Part shown: positions 26,822 to 34,875 of the stretch, piece by piece
Position numbering within the stretch: the stretch's first letter is position 1
Layout of the letters: every line of letters begins with the position of its first letter
NCBI RefSeq assembly: GCF_014529705.1
Contig: NZ_JAANIH010000027.1
Span: 1 to 64,000, forward strand
Origin: Bradyrhizobium campsiandrae
GTDB lineage: Bacteria > Pseudomonadota > Alphaproteobacteria > Rhizobiales > Xanthobacteraceae
DNA: 64,000 bases
Reading direction: 5' to 3'
The notes under the pieces: generated by a model
What the model was told of the DNA's origin: nothing
The model's input: only the letters and a program-made list of their open reading frames with translations
Database searches by the model: none
Made by a program: the position numbers and the translations under genes

Positions 26822-26854
26822 CAAGAAAAAGAGCCGGGTCCATCGACCCGGCTC
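26822..26854 (-). terminator. Rho-independent hairpin between phnD and phnE
   Basis: On the minus strand, gagccgggtc and gacccggctc form a 10-bp GC-rich stem with a 4-base loop, followed directly by TTTTTCTTG. This is a textbook intrinsic terminator but sits inside the phnCDEE unit, 70 bases before phnE. It probably acts as a partial terminator that sets the ratio of binding protein to permease, or a 3' stabiliser of phnCD RNA. Confidence 0.85.
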
Positions 26855-26876
26855 GAGTGGCATCGTCCCGACGGGG

Positions 26877-27806
26877 TCAGGACGCCTTCTTGCGCAAAGC
26901 GTCGACGAACTTAATCAGCTCGATGGTCTTGTTGTAATCGTCGTTGGCGATCGGCTCCCACGGCTTGTTCTTGCCGTCGGACAGCTTCTTGAACGCCTCG
27001 GGATCCTTTTGCGCCGCATCGAGGAAGGCCTTCTTGATCGCAGCCTTCATGTCGTCGGGCAGATCGCTGAGATAAGCATAGGGCGAGTTGATGATGAGGT
27101 CGGACTTCACGATGATGCGGAAGTCTTCCTTTTTCATCACGGTGCCGTCGGTCGACTTCACCATGCCCTTGTTGAGCATGCGGGTCAGGTTGGAATCGTC
27201 ATCCGCGTTCCACCAATTGGCGGCAACGTCGACGGTGCCCTGGGCCAGCGCGAGAACCGCGTTCTCGTGGCTGCCGGTGAAGACCACCTTGGAGAAATAG
27301 GCGTCGGGATCGATGCCCATCGCGTTCAGCTTGAAGCGGGGCATGTTGTTGCCCGAGGTCGAGTTCGGGTCGACCAGACCGAGATTCTTGCCCTTGAGGT
27401 CCTCGATCTTCTGGTAGGGCGACTTCGCCAGCACGTAGAACACTGAGTAATAGCCCTTCGAGCCGTCGGCATTGACGTCGATGACGAAGGCATCGGTCTT
27501 GACGCCCGTGAGACGGGCGCGCGCGAACGAGGCCGGGCCGTAATAGCCGATGTGGATGTTGCCGGCGCGCTGGCCCTCGATCACCGCAGCGTAGTCGTTG
27601 GCGACGCGCAGCGTCACCTTCACGCCGAGCTCCTTCGACAGATAGTTGATGAAGGGGCCATATCGCTCGGTGACGCCCGAGCCGTTCTCGGCCGGGATCA
27701 CGGCGAAGGTGATCTCCGGATATTTGGCCTTCCAGTCTTCGGCGGAAGCAGATCCGGCAAAGGTCAGCGCGGCGACGCCGGCGAGAATGAGTCTGCGAGT
27801 GATCAT
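26877..27806 (-). CDS. phnD: Phosphonate ABC transporter substrate-binding protein PhnD
   Basis: The 309-residue periplasmic protein has a signal peptide (MITRRLILAGVAALTFAGSASA), then EITFAVIPAENGSGVTERYGPFINYLSKELG, IEGQRAGNIHIGYYGPASFARA and LVDPNSTSGNNMPRF. A GAAGAGGG site precedes ATG 27806. It binds alkylphosphonates, typically 2-aminoethylphosphonate tightly in characterised homologues. It lies 64 bases after phnC and is followed by a partial terminator. Confidence 0.94.
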   Translation of the reverse strand: MITRRLILAGVAALTFAGSASAEDWKAKYPEITFAVIPAENGSGVTERYGPFINYLSKELGVKVTLRVANDYAAVIEGQRAGNIHIGYYGPASFARARLTGVKTDAFVIDVNADGSKGYYSVFYVLAKSPYQKIEDLKGKNLGLVDPNSTSGNNMPRFKLNAMGIDPDAYFSKVVFTGSHENAVLALAQGTVDVAANWWNADDDSNLTRMLNKGMVKSTDGTVMKKEDFRIIVKSDLIINSPYAYLSDLPDDMKAAIKKAFLDAAQKDPEAFKKLSDGKNKPWEPIANDDYNKTIELIKFVDALRKKAS

Positions 27807-27870
27807 GATGCCCTCTTCACAGGTTGGGATCGGTTGACGCAAAAACTGGCAACAACGGATGCGATGCGGC

Positions 27871-28680
27871 TCAAGCCGCGGCAGCCGTTCCGAGTGCCGG
27901 GACGCCCTCTGGCGCCGGGGCAGGCGTGCCGCCCATGACGTCGGCGGCTTCGAGATCGTAGAGCTCACGCGCGACAAGGTCGGTCAGCGCTGACGGCGCG
28001 CCGTCGAACACCACCCGGCCCTGCGCCATGCCGATCAGGCGGTCGCAGTAGCTGCGGGCCAGGTCGAGCGAATGCAGGTTGCAGAGCACGGTGATGCCGA
28101 AGTGCTTGTTGATGCGCAAAAGCGCATCCATCACGATCTTGGTGTTACGCGGATCGAGCGAGGCGATCGGCTCGTCGGCGAGGATGATGTCGGGCTGCTG
28201 CACCAGCGCCCGCGCGATCGCGACGCGCTGCTGCTGGCCGCCGGAGAGCTGGTCGGCGCGCTGGGCGGCGAGCGAAGCTATATCGAATTGCTCGAGCGCC
28301 GACATCGCCAGCGCCTTGTCTTGCTCGGGCCAGATCTGCGACAGCGAGCGCCAGGCCGGCATTGTGGCGAGACGTCCCATAAGCACGTTGGTCAGCACGT
28401 CGAGCCGGCCGACCAGGTTGAACTGCTGGAAAATCATCGCGGAGCGCGCCCGCCACTGCCGCAGCTCCTTGCCGCGCAGCGCGGTGACGTCGAGGCCGTC
28501 GAACAGGATTCGGCCCTGCGTCGGCGTCGCGAGGCGATTGATCATGCGCAGCAAAGTCGACTTGCCGGCGCCGGAGCGCCCGATCACGCCGACGAAGCCG
28601 CCGGGGGCAATTTGAAACGAAGCGTCGTCCACCGCGGCTTTTGCGCCGAAGCGGCACGTCAGACCTTCCACCACCAGCAT
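27871..28680 (-). CDS. phnC: Phosphonate ABC transporter ATP-binding protein PhnC
   Basis: The 269-residue ATPase has Walker A GRSGAGKST, signature LSGGQQQRV and Walker B IILADEP, with LCNLHSLDLARSYCDR in the switch region, typical of PhnC. GGAG before ATG 28680 supports this start. It heads the phnCDEE unit, with a Pho box 43-60 bases upstream on the same strand. The C terminus carries an Ala/Pro-rich tail of about 20 residues not usual for the family. Confidence 0.94.
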   Translation of the reverse strand: MLVVEGLTCRFGAKAAVDDASFQIAPGGFVGVIGRSGAGKSTLLRMINRLATPTQGRILFDGLDVTALRGKELRQWRARSAMIFQQFNLVGRLDVLTNVLMGRLATMPAWRSLSQIWPEQDKALAMSALEQFDIASLAAQRADQLSGGQQQRVAIARALVQQPDIILADEPIASLDPRNTKIVMDALLRINKHFGITVLCNLHSLDLARSYCDRLIGMAQGRVVFDGAPSALTDLVARELYDLEAADVMGGTPAPAPEGVPALGTAAAA

Positions 28681-28722
28681 GCAGGGCTCCAGAGTAGCTG
28701 GGACCACCGCTAACGCTGGCGC

Positions 28723-28740
28723 TTGACAGTTGTGTGACAC
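28723..28740 (-). promoter_or_regulatory. Pho box upstream of phnC
   Basis: On the minus strand GTGTCAC, four bases, then CTGTCAA forms the two 7-base half-sites with 11-base spacing of a PhoB box (consensus CTGTCAT-N4-CTGTCAT). It is 43 bases before the phnC start. Together with the plus-strand box at 28778 it indicates phosphate-starvation control of both divergent units. Confidence 0.65.
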
Positions 28741-28777
28741 GCGCGCTGCGGTGCGGCGATGCTACACACCTCGTCCC

Positions 28778-28806
28778 CTGTCATCACGCCGTCATGAAGA
28801 TGTCAT
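28778..28806 (+). promoter_or_regulatory. Triple Pho-box direct repeat
   Basis: CTGTCAT (28778), CCGTCAT (28789) and ATGTCAT (28800) are three half-sites at exact 11-base steps, matching the PhoB binding pattern with one extra half-site. It lies 49 bases before the hexapeptide-transferase gene, so PhoB would activate the plus-strand unit. The match is seen directly; PhoB binding is inferred. Confidence 0.85.
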
Positions 28807-28854
28807 CAAGCACCCCGAAGACGAGCGCCCGCCCCTCGAACTGCCGGATGCAAC

Positions 28855-29511
28855 ATGGCCAAGGTGCTATCGATCGAACCGACCATCGATCCCTCGGCGA
28901 AGCTCCACGAGGTCAGGCTCGGCGCCTACACGGAGGTCGGCGCACGCACCATCCTGCACGAAGTGGCGATGGGCGATTACTCCTACGTCGTCAACGACGC
29001 GCAGATCACCTACACCACGATCGGAAAATTCTGCTCGATCGCGGCGATGACGCGGATCAATCCCGGCAACCACCCGATGCACCGCGCGACGCAGGCGCAT
29101 TTCACCTACCGTTCAAGCGCCTACTTCCCGGGCGAGAGCGACGACACTGACTTCTTCGACTGGCGGCGCCAGCACCACGTCCATATCGGCCATGACGTCT
29201 GGATCGGTCATGGCGCGATCGTGCTGCCCGGCCGCAACATCGGCACCGGCGCTGTGATCGCGGCCGGCGCCATCGTCACCAGGGACGTGCCGGCCTACAC
29301 CATCGTCGCCGGCAATCCCGCACGCATCGTGCGGCGGCGCTTCTCGGAAGAGGTTGCCGGACGGCTGGCCAGGCTGGCATGGTGGGATTGGGATCACGAC
29401 AAATTGCGCGCCGCATTGCCGGATTTCCGCCAGCTCGCGATTGAAGATTTCCTGACGACATACGAAGCAGGGGCGCATTCCTCTGCCAGCAAACGAAGCG
29501 CGGTCGCGTGA
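28855..29511 (+). CDS. Phosphonate-associated hexapeptide-repeat transferase
   Basis: The 218-residue left-handed beta-helix protein has hexapeptide turns (VGARTILHEVAMGDYSYV, IGHDVWIGHGAIVLPG, IGTGAVIAAGAIVTRDVPAYTIVAGNPARIVRRRF). It matches the DapH/chloramphenicol-acetyltransferase-like proteins of phosphonate loci. It may acetylate aminoalkylphosphonates, the role of PhnO elsewhere, and no PhnO is present here. It overlaps the second phnM by 4 bases and follows a triple Pho box. Confidence 0.88.
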   Translation: MAKVLSIEPTIDPSAKLHEVRLGAYTEVGARTILHEVAMGDYSYVVNDAQITYTTIGKFCSIAAMTRINPGNHPMHRATQAHFTYRSSAYFPGESDDTDFFDWRRQHHVHIGHDVWIGHGAIVLPGRNIGTGAVIAAGAIVTRDVPAYTIVAGNPARIVRRRFSEEVAGRLARLAWWDWDHDKLRAALPDFRQLAIEDFLTTYEAGAHSSASKRSAVA

Positions 29512-30701
29512 CAGACATTTTCATCGAGGGTGGCCGGACCCTGCTCGTCTTCGGGCTCGTCGAAACTTCGCTCTCCGTATCCGGAACCGACATCGCGCAG
29601 ATTGATGCGCCGCGCGGCCACGCGCGGCTGGCGATCGATGCGCGCAACCTTCTGGTGCTGCCCGGCATCGTCGACCTGCATGGCGATGCCTTCGAACGGC
29701 AAATGATGCCGCGCGCCGGCGTCGATTTCCCCATCGACGTCGCGCTGGCCGACACCGACCGCCAGGTCGTCAGCAATGGCATCACCACGGTGTTCCACGC
29801 AACCACCTGGTCGTGGGAGCCGGGGCTGCGCAGCGGCGACAATGCAAGGCGCCTGCTCGAGGCGATCGAGCGACAGCGTCCGCGGTTCGCCGCCGATACC
29901 CGCTTCCATCTGCGGCACGAGACCTACAATCTCGATGCCGAGGCCGAAATCAGCCGATGGCTCGCTGATGGCCGCGTCGACCTGTTCGCCTTCAACGACC
30001 ACATGGACGGCACGATCGGCGACATGGCCAAGCCGCGCAAGCGCAACCGCATGGTGGAGCGCACAGGCCTATCGAGCGAGGAGTTCGACAGACTGGTCGC
30101 ACATATCGTGTCGCGTTCGGCCGATGTTCCTGCATCGATCGCCCGGCTCGCCGCCGCGGCTCGCGCGGCCGGGGTGCGGATGCTCTCGCATGACGATGCG
30201 ACGCCGGCGACGCGCCGGGAGTTTCGCGCCATGGGCGTGACGCTCGCCGAGTTTCCGATCAACGAGGAAACGGCGCGCGAAGCCGCAAGCCACGGCGATG
30301 CCATCGTCTATGGCGCGCCGAACGTCGTGCGCGGCGGCAGCCATACGGGCTGGACCAAGGCGGCGGACATGATCGCGAAGGGGCTCTGCTCGGTGCTCGC
30401 CTCGGACTATTACTATCCGGCTCCGCTGCTTGCCGCGTTCCGCCTTGCCGCCGACGGCGTGCTGCCGCTGACCGAGGCCTGGAAGCTGATCTCGTCGGCG
30501 CCGGCGCAGGCCACCGGCCTCACCGATCGCGGCACCCTCGCCGCTGGCCATCGCGCCGACATCCTGCTGGTCGACGACAGCATCCCGCTGCGGCCGCTTC
30601 TGGTCGCGGTGATCGCGGCCGGCAAGCTCGTGCATCTGACCGATGCGACACGGCTGCTCGCCGCGGCAACGACGCCGCGCAAGACTGTCGTTGCGGCGTA
30701 A
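29508..30701 (+). CDS. phnM: Alpha-D-ribose 1-methylphosphonate 5-triphosphate diphosphatase PhnM (copy 2)
   Basis: The 397-residue amidohydrolase has PGIVDLHGDAFERQMMPRAGV, NGITTVFHATTWSWEPGLR, FNDHMDG and APNVVRGGSHTGWTKAADM. It is clearly paralogous to but diverged from the copy at 18346 (HGDAFER against HTDHLEA in the metal motif). It overlaps the transferase gene by 4 bases and is followed by the DUF1045 gene. It may have a different substrate preference or be backup under a PhoB-only promoter, outside PhnF control. Confidence 0.9.
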   Translation: MTDIFIEGGRTLLVFGLVETSLSVSGTDIAQIDAPRGHARLAIDARNLLVLPGIVDLHGDAFERQMMPRAGVDFPIDVALADTDRQVVSNGITTVFHATTWSWEPGLRSGDNARRLLEAIERQRPRFAADTRFHLRHETYNLDAEAEISRWLADGRVDLFAFNDHMDGTIGDMAKPRKRNRMVERTGLSSEEFDRLVAHIVSRSADVPASIARLAAAARAAGVRMLSHDDATPATRREFRAMGVTLAEFPINEETAREAASHGDAIVYGAPNVVRGGSHTGWTKAADMIAKGLCSVLASDYYYPAPLLAAFRLAADGVLPLTEAWKLISSAPAQATGLTDRGTLAAGHRADILLVDDSIPLRPLLVAVIAAGKLVHLTDATRLLAAATTPRKTVVAA

Positions 30702-30719
30702 ATTGGCTATGCTCACGCC

Positions 30720-31418
30720 ATGACAGGTGTCCCCCGCTACGCGATCTATTTCGCCGCCGACGCCGACAGCGCGCTTTCCCGCTTCGGCGCCGAGTTGCTC
30801 GGCTACGATGCCTATGCCGGTGACGAAGTTTCATTTCCACGGGACGCGCTGCATGTCGCGCCGGACTGGCGTGACATCACCAACGATCCCCGCAAATATG
30901 GCTTTCACGGCACGCTGAAGGCGCCGATGGCGCTGGCATCAGGCAAGTCCGAGGCTGGGCTCATGGCGGCCTGCGCGGCCTTCGCCGAGCAGGCGCGGCC
31001 GGTGCCGGTGATCCGGCCTGTCGTCGATGCCATCAGCGGCTTCATTGCCGTTATTCCGGCTGAGCCCGTCTCCGCGCTCCAGCAACTGGCTGCCGATTGC
31101 GTCCGCGATTTCGACTGCTTCCGTCCGCCCTTGACGGCGGAAGATCGCGCGCGGCGCCAGCCCGGGAAACTCACCGAGCGGCAGCGCGACTATCTCGACC
31201 GCTGGGGCTATCCTTACGTGATGGAGGAATTCCGCTTCCACATGACGCTGACGGGGCGGCTGGATGCGGAGCGGCGCGGGCCGATCCTGGAGATGCTGCG
31301 CGGGCGGTTTGCGGCGCTGCAACTCGAGACCCTGGCGATCGATCGCATCACGCTGTTCAGACAGGATGATGCGAAGGCGCGTTTCCGCATCATTGACGAG
31401 TGGAAGCTCGTTAGTTAG
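30720..31418 (+). CDS. DUF1045 / phosphonate metabolism protein, 2H-phosphoesterase type
   Basis: The 232-residue protein has two HxT/S motifs: GFHGTLKAP (about residues 60-68) and FRFHMTLTG (about 163-171), the signature of 2H phosphodiesterases. It corresponds to the DUF1045 proteins of C-P lyase loci. No phnP (cyclic ribose phosphate phosphodiesterase) is present in the window, so this protein may open the ribose 1,2-cyclic 5-phosphate made by PhnJ. That assignment is an inference. It starts 18 bases after phnM copy 2. Confidence 0.85.
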   Translation: MTGVPRYAIYFAADADSALSRFGAELLGYDAYAGDEVSFPRDALHVAPDWRDITNDPRKYGFHGTLKAPMALASGKSEAGLMAACAAFAEQARPVPVIRPVVDAISGFIAVIPAEPVSALQQLAADCVRDFDCFRPPLTAEDRARRQPGKLTERQRDYLDRWGYPYVMEEFRFHMTLTGRLDAERRGPILEMLRGRFAALQLETLAIDRITLFRQDDAKARFRIIDEWKLVS

Positions 31419-31439
31419 CCGGGATCGTGCGGCGCGCTC

Positions 31440-31585
31440 AGTGTCGTCCCGGCGAAGGCTGCGACCCATATCCATAGGGAGTGGCTATGGAGCGAGAACG
31501 CAACTCCGAATCTTCGTCGAATGTCTGCCGGTGGTTATGGATCCCGGATCGGCGCGCGCTTGGGCGCGCTTGTCCGGGATGACAG
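31440..31585. repeat. Intergenic repeat with the TGTCGTCCCGG / CCGGGATGACA ends
   Basis: The ends tgtcgtcccgg (31441-31451) and ccgggatgaca (31574-31584) are inverted with one mismatch, and internal stems are present (ggcgcgcgct/gggcgcgct area). It separates the phosphonate unit from the convergent aldolase gene. It resembles mobile palindromic repeats of Bradyrhizobium. No coding potential is seen. Confidence 0.6.
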
Positions 31586-31611
31586 CGGAGGTTTTGGTCG
31601 GCTGTGCGGCT

Positions 31612-32550
31612 CTACTTCCCCCACCGCAGCGCCAGCGCGTCGCGCTCCTTGGCGAGCTCCAGCAGTCCCGCGCGCGTCGCCGGATGCAGCGGCTGCAACG
31701 GATGGCGCACGGTGTCCGACTTGATGATCCCCCCGGCCTGCATCATCGCCTTGCAGGCGATCAGGCCGCATTGGCGGTTCTCGTAGTTGATCAGCGGCAG
31801 CCAGCGTTCATAGGCAGCCTTCGCCTTCTCGCGATCGCCGGCGAAATAGGGATCGATGATCTGGCGAATACCGTCGGGATAGCCACCGCCAGTCATGGCG
31901 CCGGTCGCACCGGCATCGAAATCGGCAAGCAGCGTGATCGCCTCCTCGCCGTCCCAGGGGCCCTCGATATCCTTGCCGCCCGCCTCGATCAGGCTGCGGA
32001 GTTTTGACGCCGCGCCTGCGACCTCGATCTTGAAATAGCGGATGTTGGCGAAGTCGCGCGCCAGCCGCGCCAGCAGCTCGACCGACAGCGGCGTGCCCGC
32101 GACAGGCGCGTCCTGGATCATGACCGGAATGTTGATCGCGCCCGAGAGCACTTTGAAGAACTCGACGATGCCTTTTTCGGGCACGCGGAAGGTCGCGCCG
32201 TGATAGGGCGGCATCACCATCACCATGGCGGCACCGGCGGCTTCGGCCTGCTGGCTGCGCGCGGCGCAGACGGACGAGCTGAAATGCGTGGTGGTGACGA
32301 TGACCGGCACGCGGCCCGCGACGTGCTCCAGCACCGCATGCATCACGGTTTCGCGCTCGGCATCGGTCAGCACGAACTGCTCGGAAAAATTGGCGAGGAT
32401 GCAGATGCCGTTCGACCCTGCATCGATCATGAAATCGATGCAGCGGCGCTGGCCCTCGAGATCGAGCTCACCGCGCGCGTCGAAGATGGTGGGCGCGACC
32501 GGGAACACGCCGCGATAGGGGCGCTGGGCCTTGTTTGGGGTAACCGGCAT
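31612..32550 (-). CDS. Dihydrodipicolinate synthase/N-acetylneuraminate lyase family aldolase
   Basis: The 312-residue TIM-barrel aldolase has GVFPVAPTIFDARGELDLEGQRRCIDFMIDAGSNGICI, a Schiff-base Lys in FANIRYFKIEVAGAA and a GGYPDG C-terminal strand. The usual GTTGE loop is replaced by ANFSEQ, so it is not a lysine-pathway DapA. It is probably a sugar-acid or keto-acid aldolase/dehydratase. It stands alone, with a LacI-like operator about 50 bases upstream, in keeping with catabolic control. Confidence 0.85.
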   Translation of the reverse strand: MPVTPNKAQRPYRGVFPVAPTIFDARGELDLEGQRRCIDFMIDAGSNGICILANFSEQFVLTDAERETVMHAVLEHVAGRVPVIVTTTHFSSSVCAARSQQAEAAGAAMVMVMPPYHGATFRVPEKGIVEFFKVLSGAINIPVMIQDAPVAGTPLSVELLARLARDFANIRYFKIEVAGAASKLRSLIEAGGKDIEGPWDGEEAITLLADFDAGATGAMTGGGYPDGIRQIIDPYFAGDREKAKAAYERWLPLINYENRQCGLIACKAMMQAGGIIKSDTVRHPLQPLHPATRAGLLELAKERDALALRWGK

Positions 32551-32598
32551 CGAATGATCTCCCTGTCGTCCTGCCGCAGCTTTTGCCGCTTGCGGAGT

Positions 32599-32614
32599 AT
32601 GGTACCGCTACCAT
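32599..32614. promoter_or_regulatory. ATGGTA-N4-TACCAT palindrome upstream of the aldolase gene
   Basis: Six-base arms ATGGTA (32599-32604) and TACCAT (32609-32614) are exact reverse complements around ccgc. The shape is that of LacI- or GntR-family operators of sugar-acid genes. It lies 49 bases before the aldolase start, in a good promoter position. No such regulator is encoded nearby, so control would be from elsewhere. Confidence 0.6.
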
Positions 32615-32669
32615 TTACAGGGCGCGCGCACGCGCTGCAATGCCGATCCGCCAAACAGGGAACAGAGGC

Positions 32670-34751
32670 CTAAGCGGACTTCACCGCACCGAGGAAGCCC
32701 TCGACCGCGACGCGGAGGCGATCGGCATCGGCCGACATCTTGGTCACGGACTGAGACAGCGTGGTGCCGGCATTGCCGGTCTCCTGATTGAGCTTGGCGA
32801 CGCTGCCGATCGTGTCGGTGACCTCGCGGGTGCCTTGGGCGGCCTGCTGGAAATTGCGGGAGATCTCGGTGGTGGCCGCACGCTGCTGTTCGACGGCGGC
32901 CGCGATCGCGGTCATCTTCTCGTCGATGCCGCCGATGGCACCGCCGATCGAACGGATGGCGGCGACCGCCTGGCTGGTCGCGCCCTGGATCTCCTCGACC
33001 TGGCGCGAGATTTCTTCGGTCGCCGTTGCGGTCTGCGAGGCAAGGCTCTTCACCTCGCCCGCGACCACGGCAAAGCCACGGCCCGCCTCGCCGGCGCGCG
33101 CCGCCTCGATGGTGGCGTTCAGTGCGAGCAGATTGGTCTGGCCGGCGATGGCGTGGATCATCTTCACGACTTCGCTGATGCGGCTTGCAGTCTGATCGAG
33201 GATCTCGACGGTGGCATTGGTCCGCTCCGCCTGCGACACCGCTTCGCGCGCCTCGCGCGCGCTCGCCTGCACCTGCGCGGAAATCTCGCCGACGGAGGCC
33301 GAGAGTTCCTCGGTCGCGGCAGCGATGGTCTCAAGGTTGTTGGTGGCCTGCTCGGCAGCAGAAGAGACCGCAGCGGTCTGGCTGCTCGATTCCGACACAA
33401 GCGAGCGCACGTCGGTTGCGGTGGCGTCGAGTTCCTTCGCCGATGCGGCGACGCTCTGGATCACGGCCTGCACGGTGTCGTCAAAGCTGCGGCAGGCGGC
33501 ATCCACTGTTCCGGAACGGGCCAGCTGCAGCGCCTGCTGCGATTCGCGCTCCTGGCCGAGGCGTTCTGCGGTGGCCGCGCTCTCGCGCAGGCTTTCGAGC
33601 GCCGCCGCCATGGTGCCGAACTCGTCGGGATATCTGGATTGCGGAACCGGCGTCGCATAGTCGCGGGCGCCGATACGGGCGATGGCATCGAGGATGGCGC
33701 GTACCGGACGCATGAGGCGATTGCGCACGACATAGACGCCGGTGAGCGTCACGGCGAGCGCCAGCAGGAAGGCGAGCGACTGGACCACGAGATTGCTCAG
33801 CGCCTTCGCCTGCACCGCTTCCGCCCGCGCGATCGATTGATCCAGCGCCTTGGTTGCGACTGCGACGATCGGCGCGAACGGCGACTGGCACAGCGCGTTC
33901 CATTCCGAAGCCATCATCGCCGGCTTGCCGCTGCCGTCAAAATTCTTGGTGATATCCCCGATCTGCTTGAGAACGCCATCGGTCTTGGCCCTCGCCTCCT
34001 TGGCCGCGTTGACGAGATCCGCCGCCACGTCAGGCGCCGCCAGAAGTTCCTCCATGCCTGCCCAGGCGGCGGTGACGACGCCGTTCCATCCCGCGACAGT
34101 CTGCTTCTGGGTCTCGTCGAGCGGCTTGCTGGCGTTGACGTTCGGCCGCAGGGTCGAGCACTGGATGCCGTAGCGGTCGCGCACCTGCCAGGCGAGGCGG
34201 CGGGCCTGGATCATGCGTGCGATGTAGGGATCGTTCATCCAGGCGCGATTCGACACCGCGGTGGACGCGAGGTTGGCAGTCTCGATCACCTTCGTGACCG
34301 CATCGTACCAAGGTGCGGTGCGCTCCAGCTTGCGCTCGGCGCGCGGCAGCTTGGCCTCGTCGTGGAACAACTGGAACTTTGGAGCGGCCTCAGTCCAGCG
34401 CTGCTTCAGCGTGCCTGCGAGCTCGCCGCGCGCTGCGAATTCGATGGTGGCGAGTGCGGCGCTGATGGCGTCGAAACCGGCCTGCTCGGCCTTCTCGGCG
34501 GCTCCGAGCTTGGCGCGCGGATCGTCTTCGCCCAGCAACGCACTCTGGGCATCGCCGCGATTGCTGCGCAGGGCTACCACGCCATGGAAGATCGCCTTGT
34601 CGGCGGCGGCAAGTCGCGCCGTCTCGAGACTGTCGCTGTAGCGGCCAAAGGCGCCGACCATCTGGATGGCCGTGCTGGTGAGCGCGCCGGCCGCCAATAG
34701 GGCCATCAACAGCAGCAGAAGCGAGCTTACTGATTTCTTAAACATCGCCAT
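32670..34751 (-). CDS. Methyl-accepting chemotaxis protein
   Basis: This 693-residue receptor has an N-terminal TM helix (KSVSSLLLLLMALLAAGALTS), a long helical periplasmic sensor of about 280 residues with no clear Cache fold, TM2 (LVVQSLAFLLALAVTLTGVYVV), HAMP and a signalling domain with intact tip IAGQTNLLALNATIEAARAG. It resembles four-helix-bundle-type receptors. Starts at ATG 34751 or 34745 both precede the TM helix. It is unlinked to any che gene here. Ligand unknown. Confidence 0.9.
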   Translation of the reverse strand: MAMFKKSVSSLLLLLMALLAAGALTSTAIQMVGAFGRYSDSLETARLAAADKAIFHGVVALRSNRGDAQSALLGEDDPRAKLGAAEKAEQAGFDAISAALATIEFAARGELAGTLKQRWTEAAPKFQLFHDEAKLPRAERKLERTAPWYDAVTKVIETANLASTAVSNRAWMNDPYIARMIQARRLAWQVRDRYGIQCSTLRPNVNASKPLDETQKQTVAGWNGVVTAAWAGMEELLAAPDVAADLVNAAKEARAKTDGVLKQIGDITKNFDGSGKPAMMASEWNALCQSPFAPIVAVATKALDQSIARAEAVQAKALSNLVVQSLAFLLALAVTLTGVYVVRNRLMRPVRAILDAIARIGARDYATPVPQSRYPDEFGTMAAALESLRESAATAERLGQERESQQALQLARSGTVDAACRSFDDTVQAVIQSVAASAKELDATATDVRSLVSESSSQTAAVSSAAEQATNNLETIAAATEELSASVGEISAQVQASAREAREAVSQAERTNATVEILDQTASRISEVVKMIHAIAGQTNLLALNATIEAARAGEAGRGFAVVAGEVKSLASQTATATEEISRQVEEIQGATSQAVAAIRSIGGAIGGIDEKMTAIAAAVEQQRAATTEISRNFQQAAQGTREVTDTIGSVAKLNQETGNAGTTLSQSVTKMSADADRLRVAVEGFLGAVKSA

Positions 34752-34875
34752 GGGACAGGGGCCTACTCTTCGAAGGAAGCAACCCTGCACCGCGACCCGC
34801 CAACGTTCCGTTAAGGTTTCAATCAAATGCGGGTGATCCCCCTTCCACGAAACCTCAAGCAGGCCCTCGCGGCCG

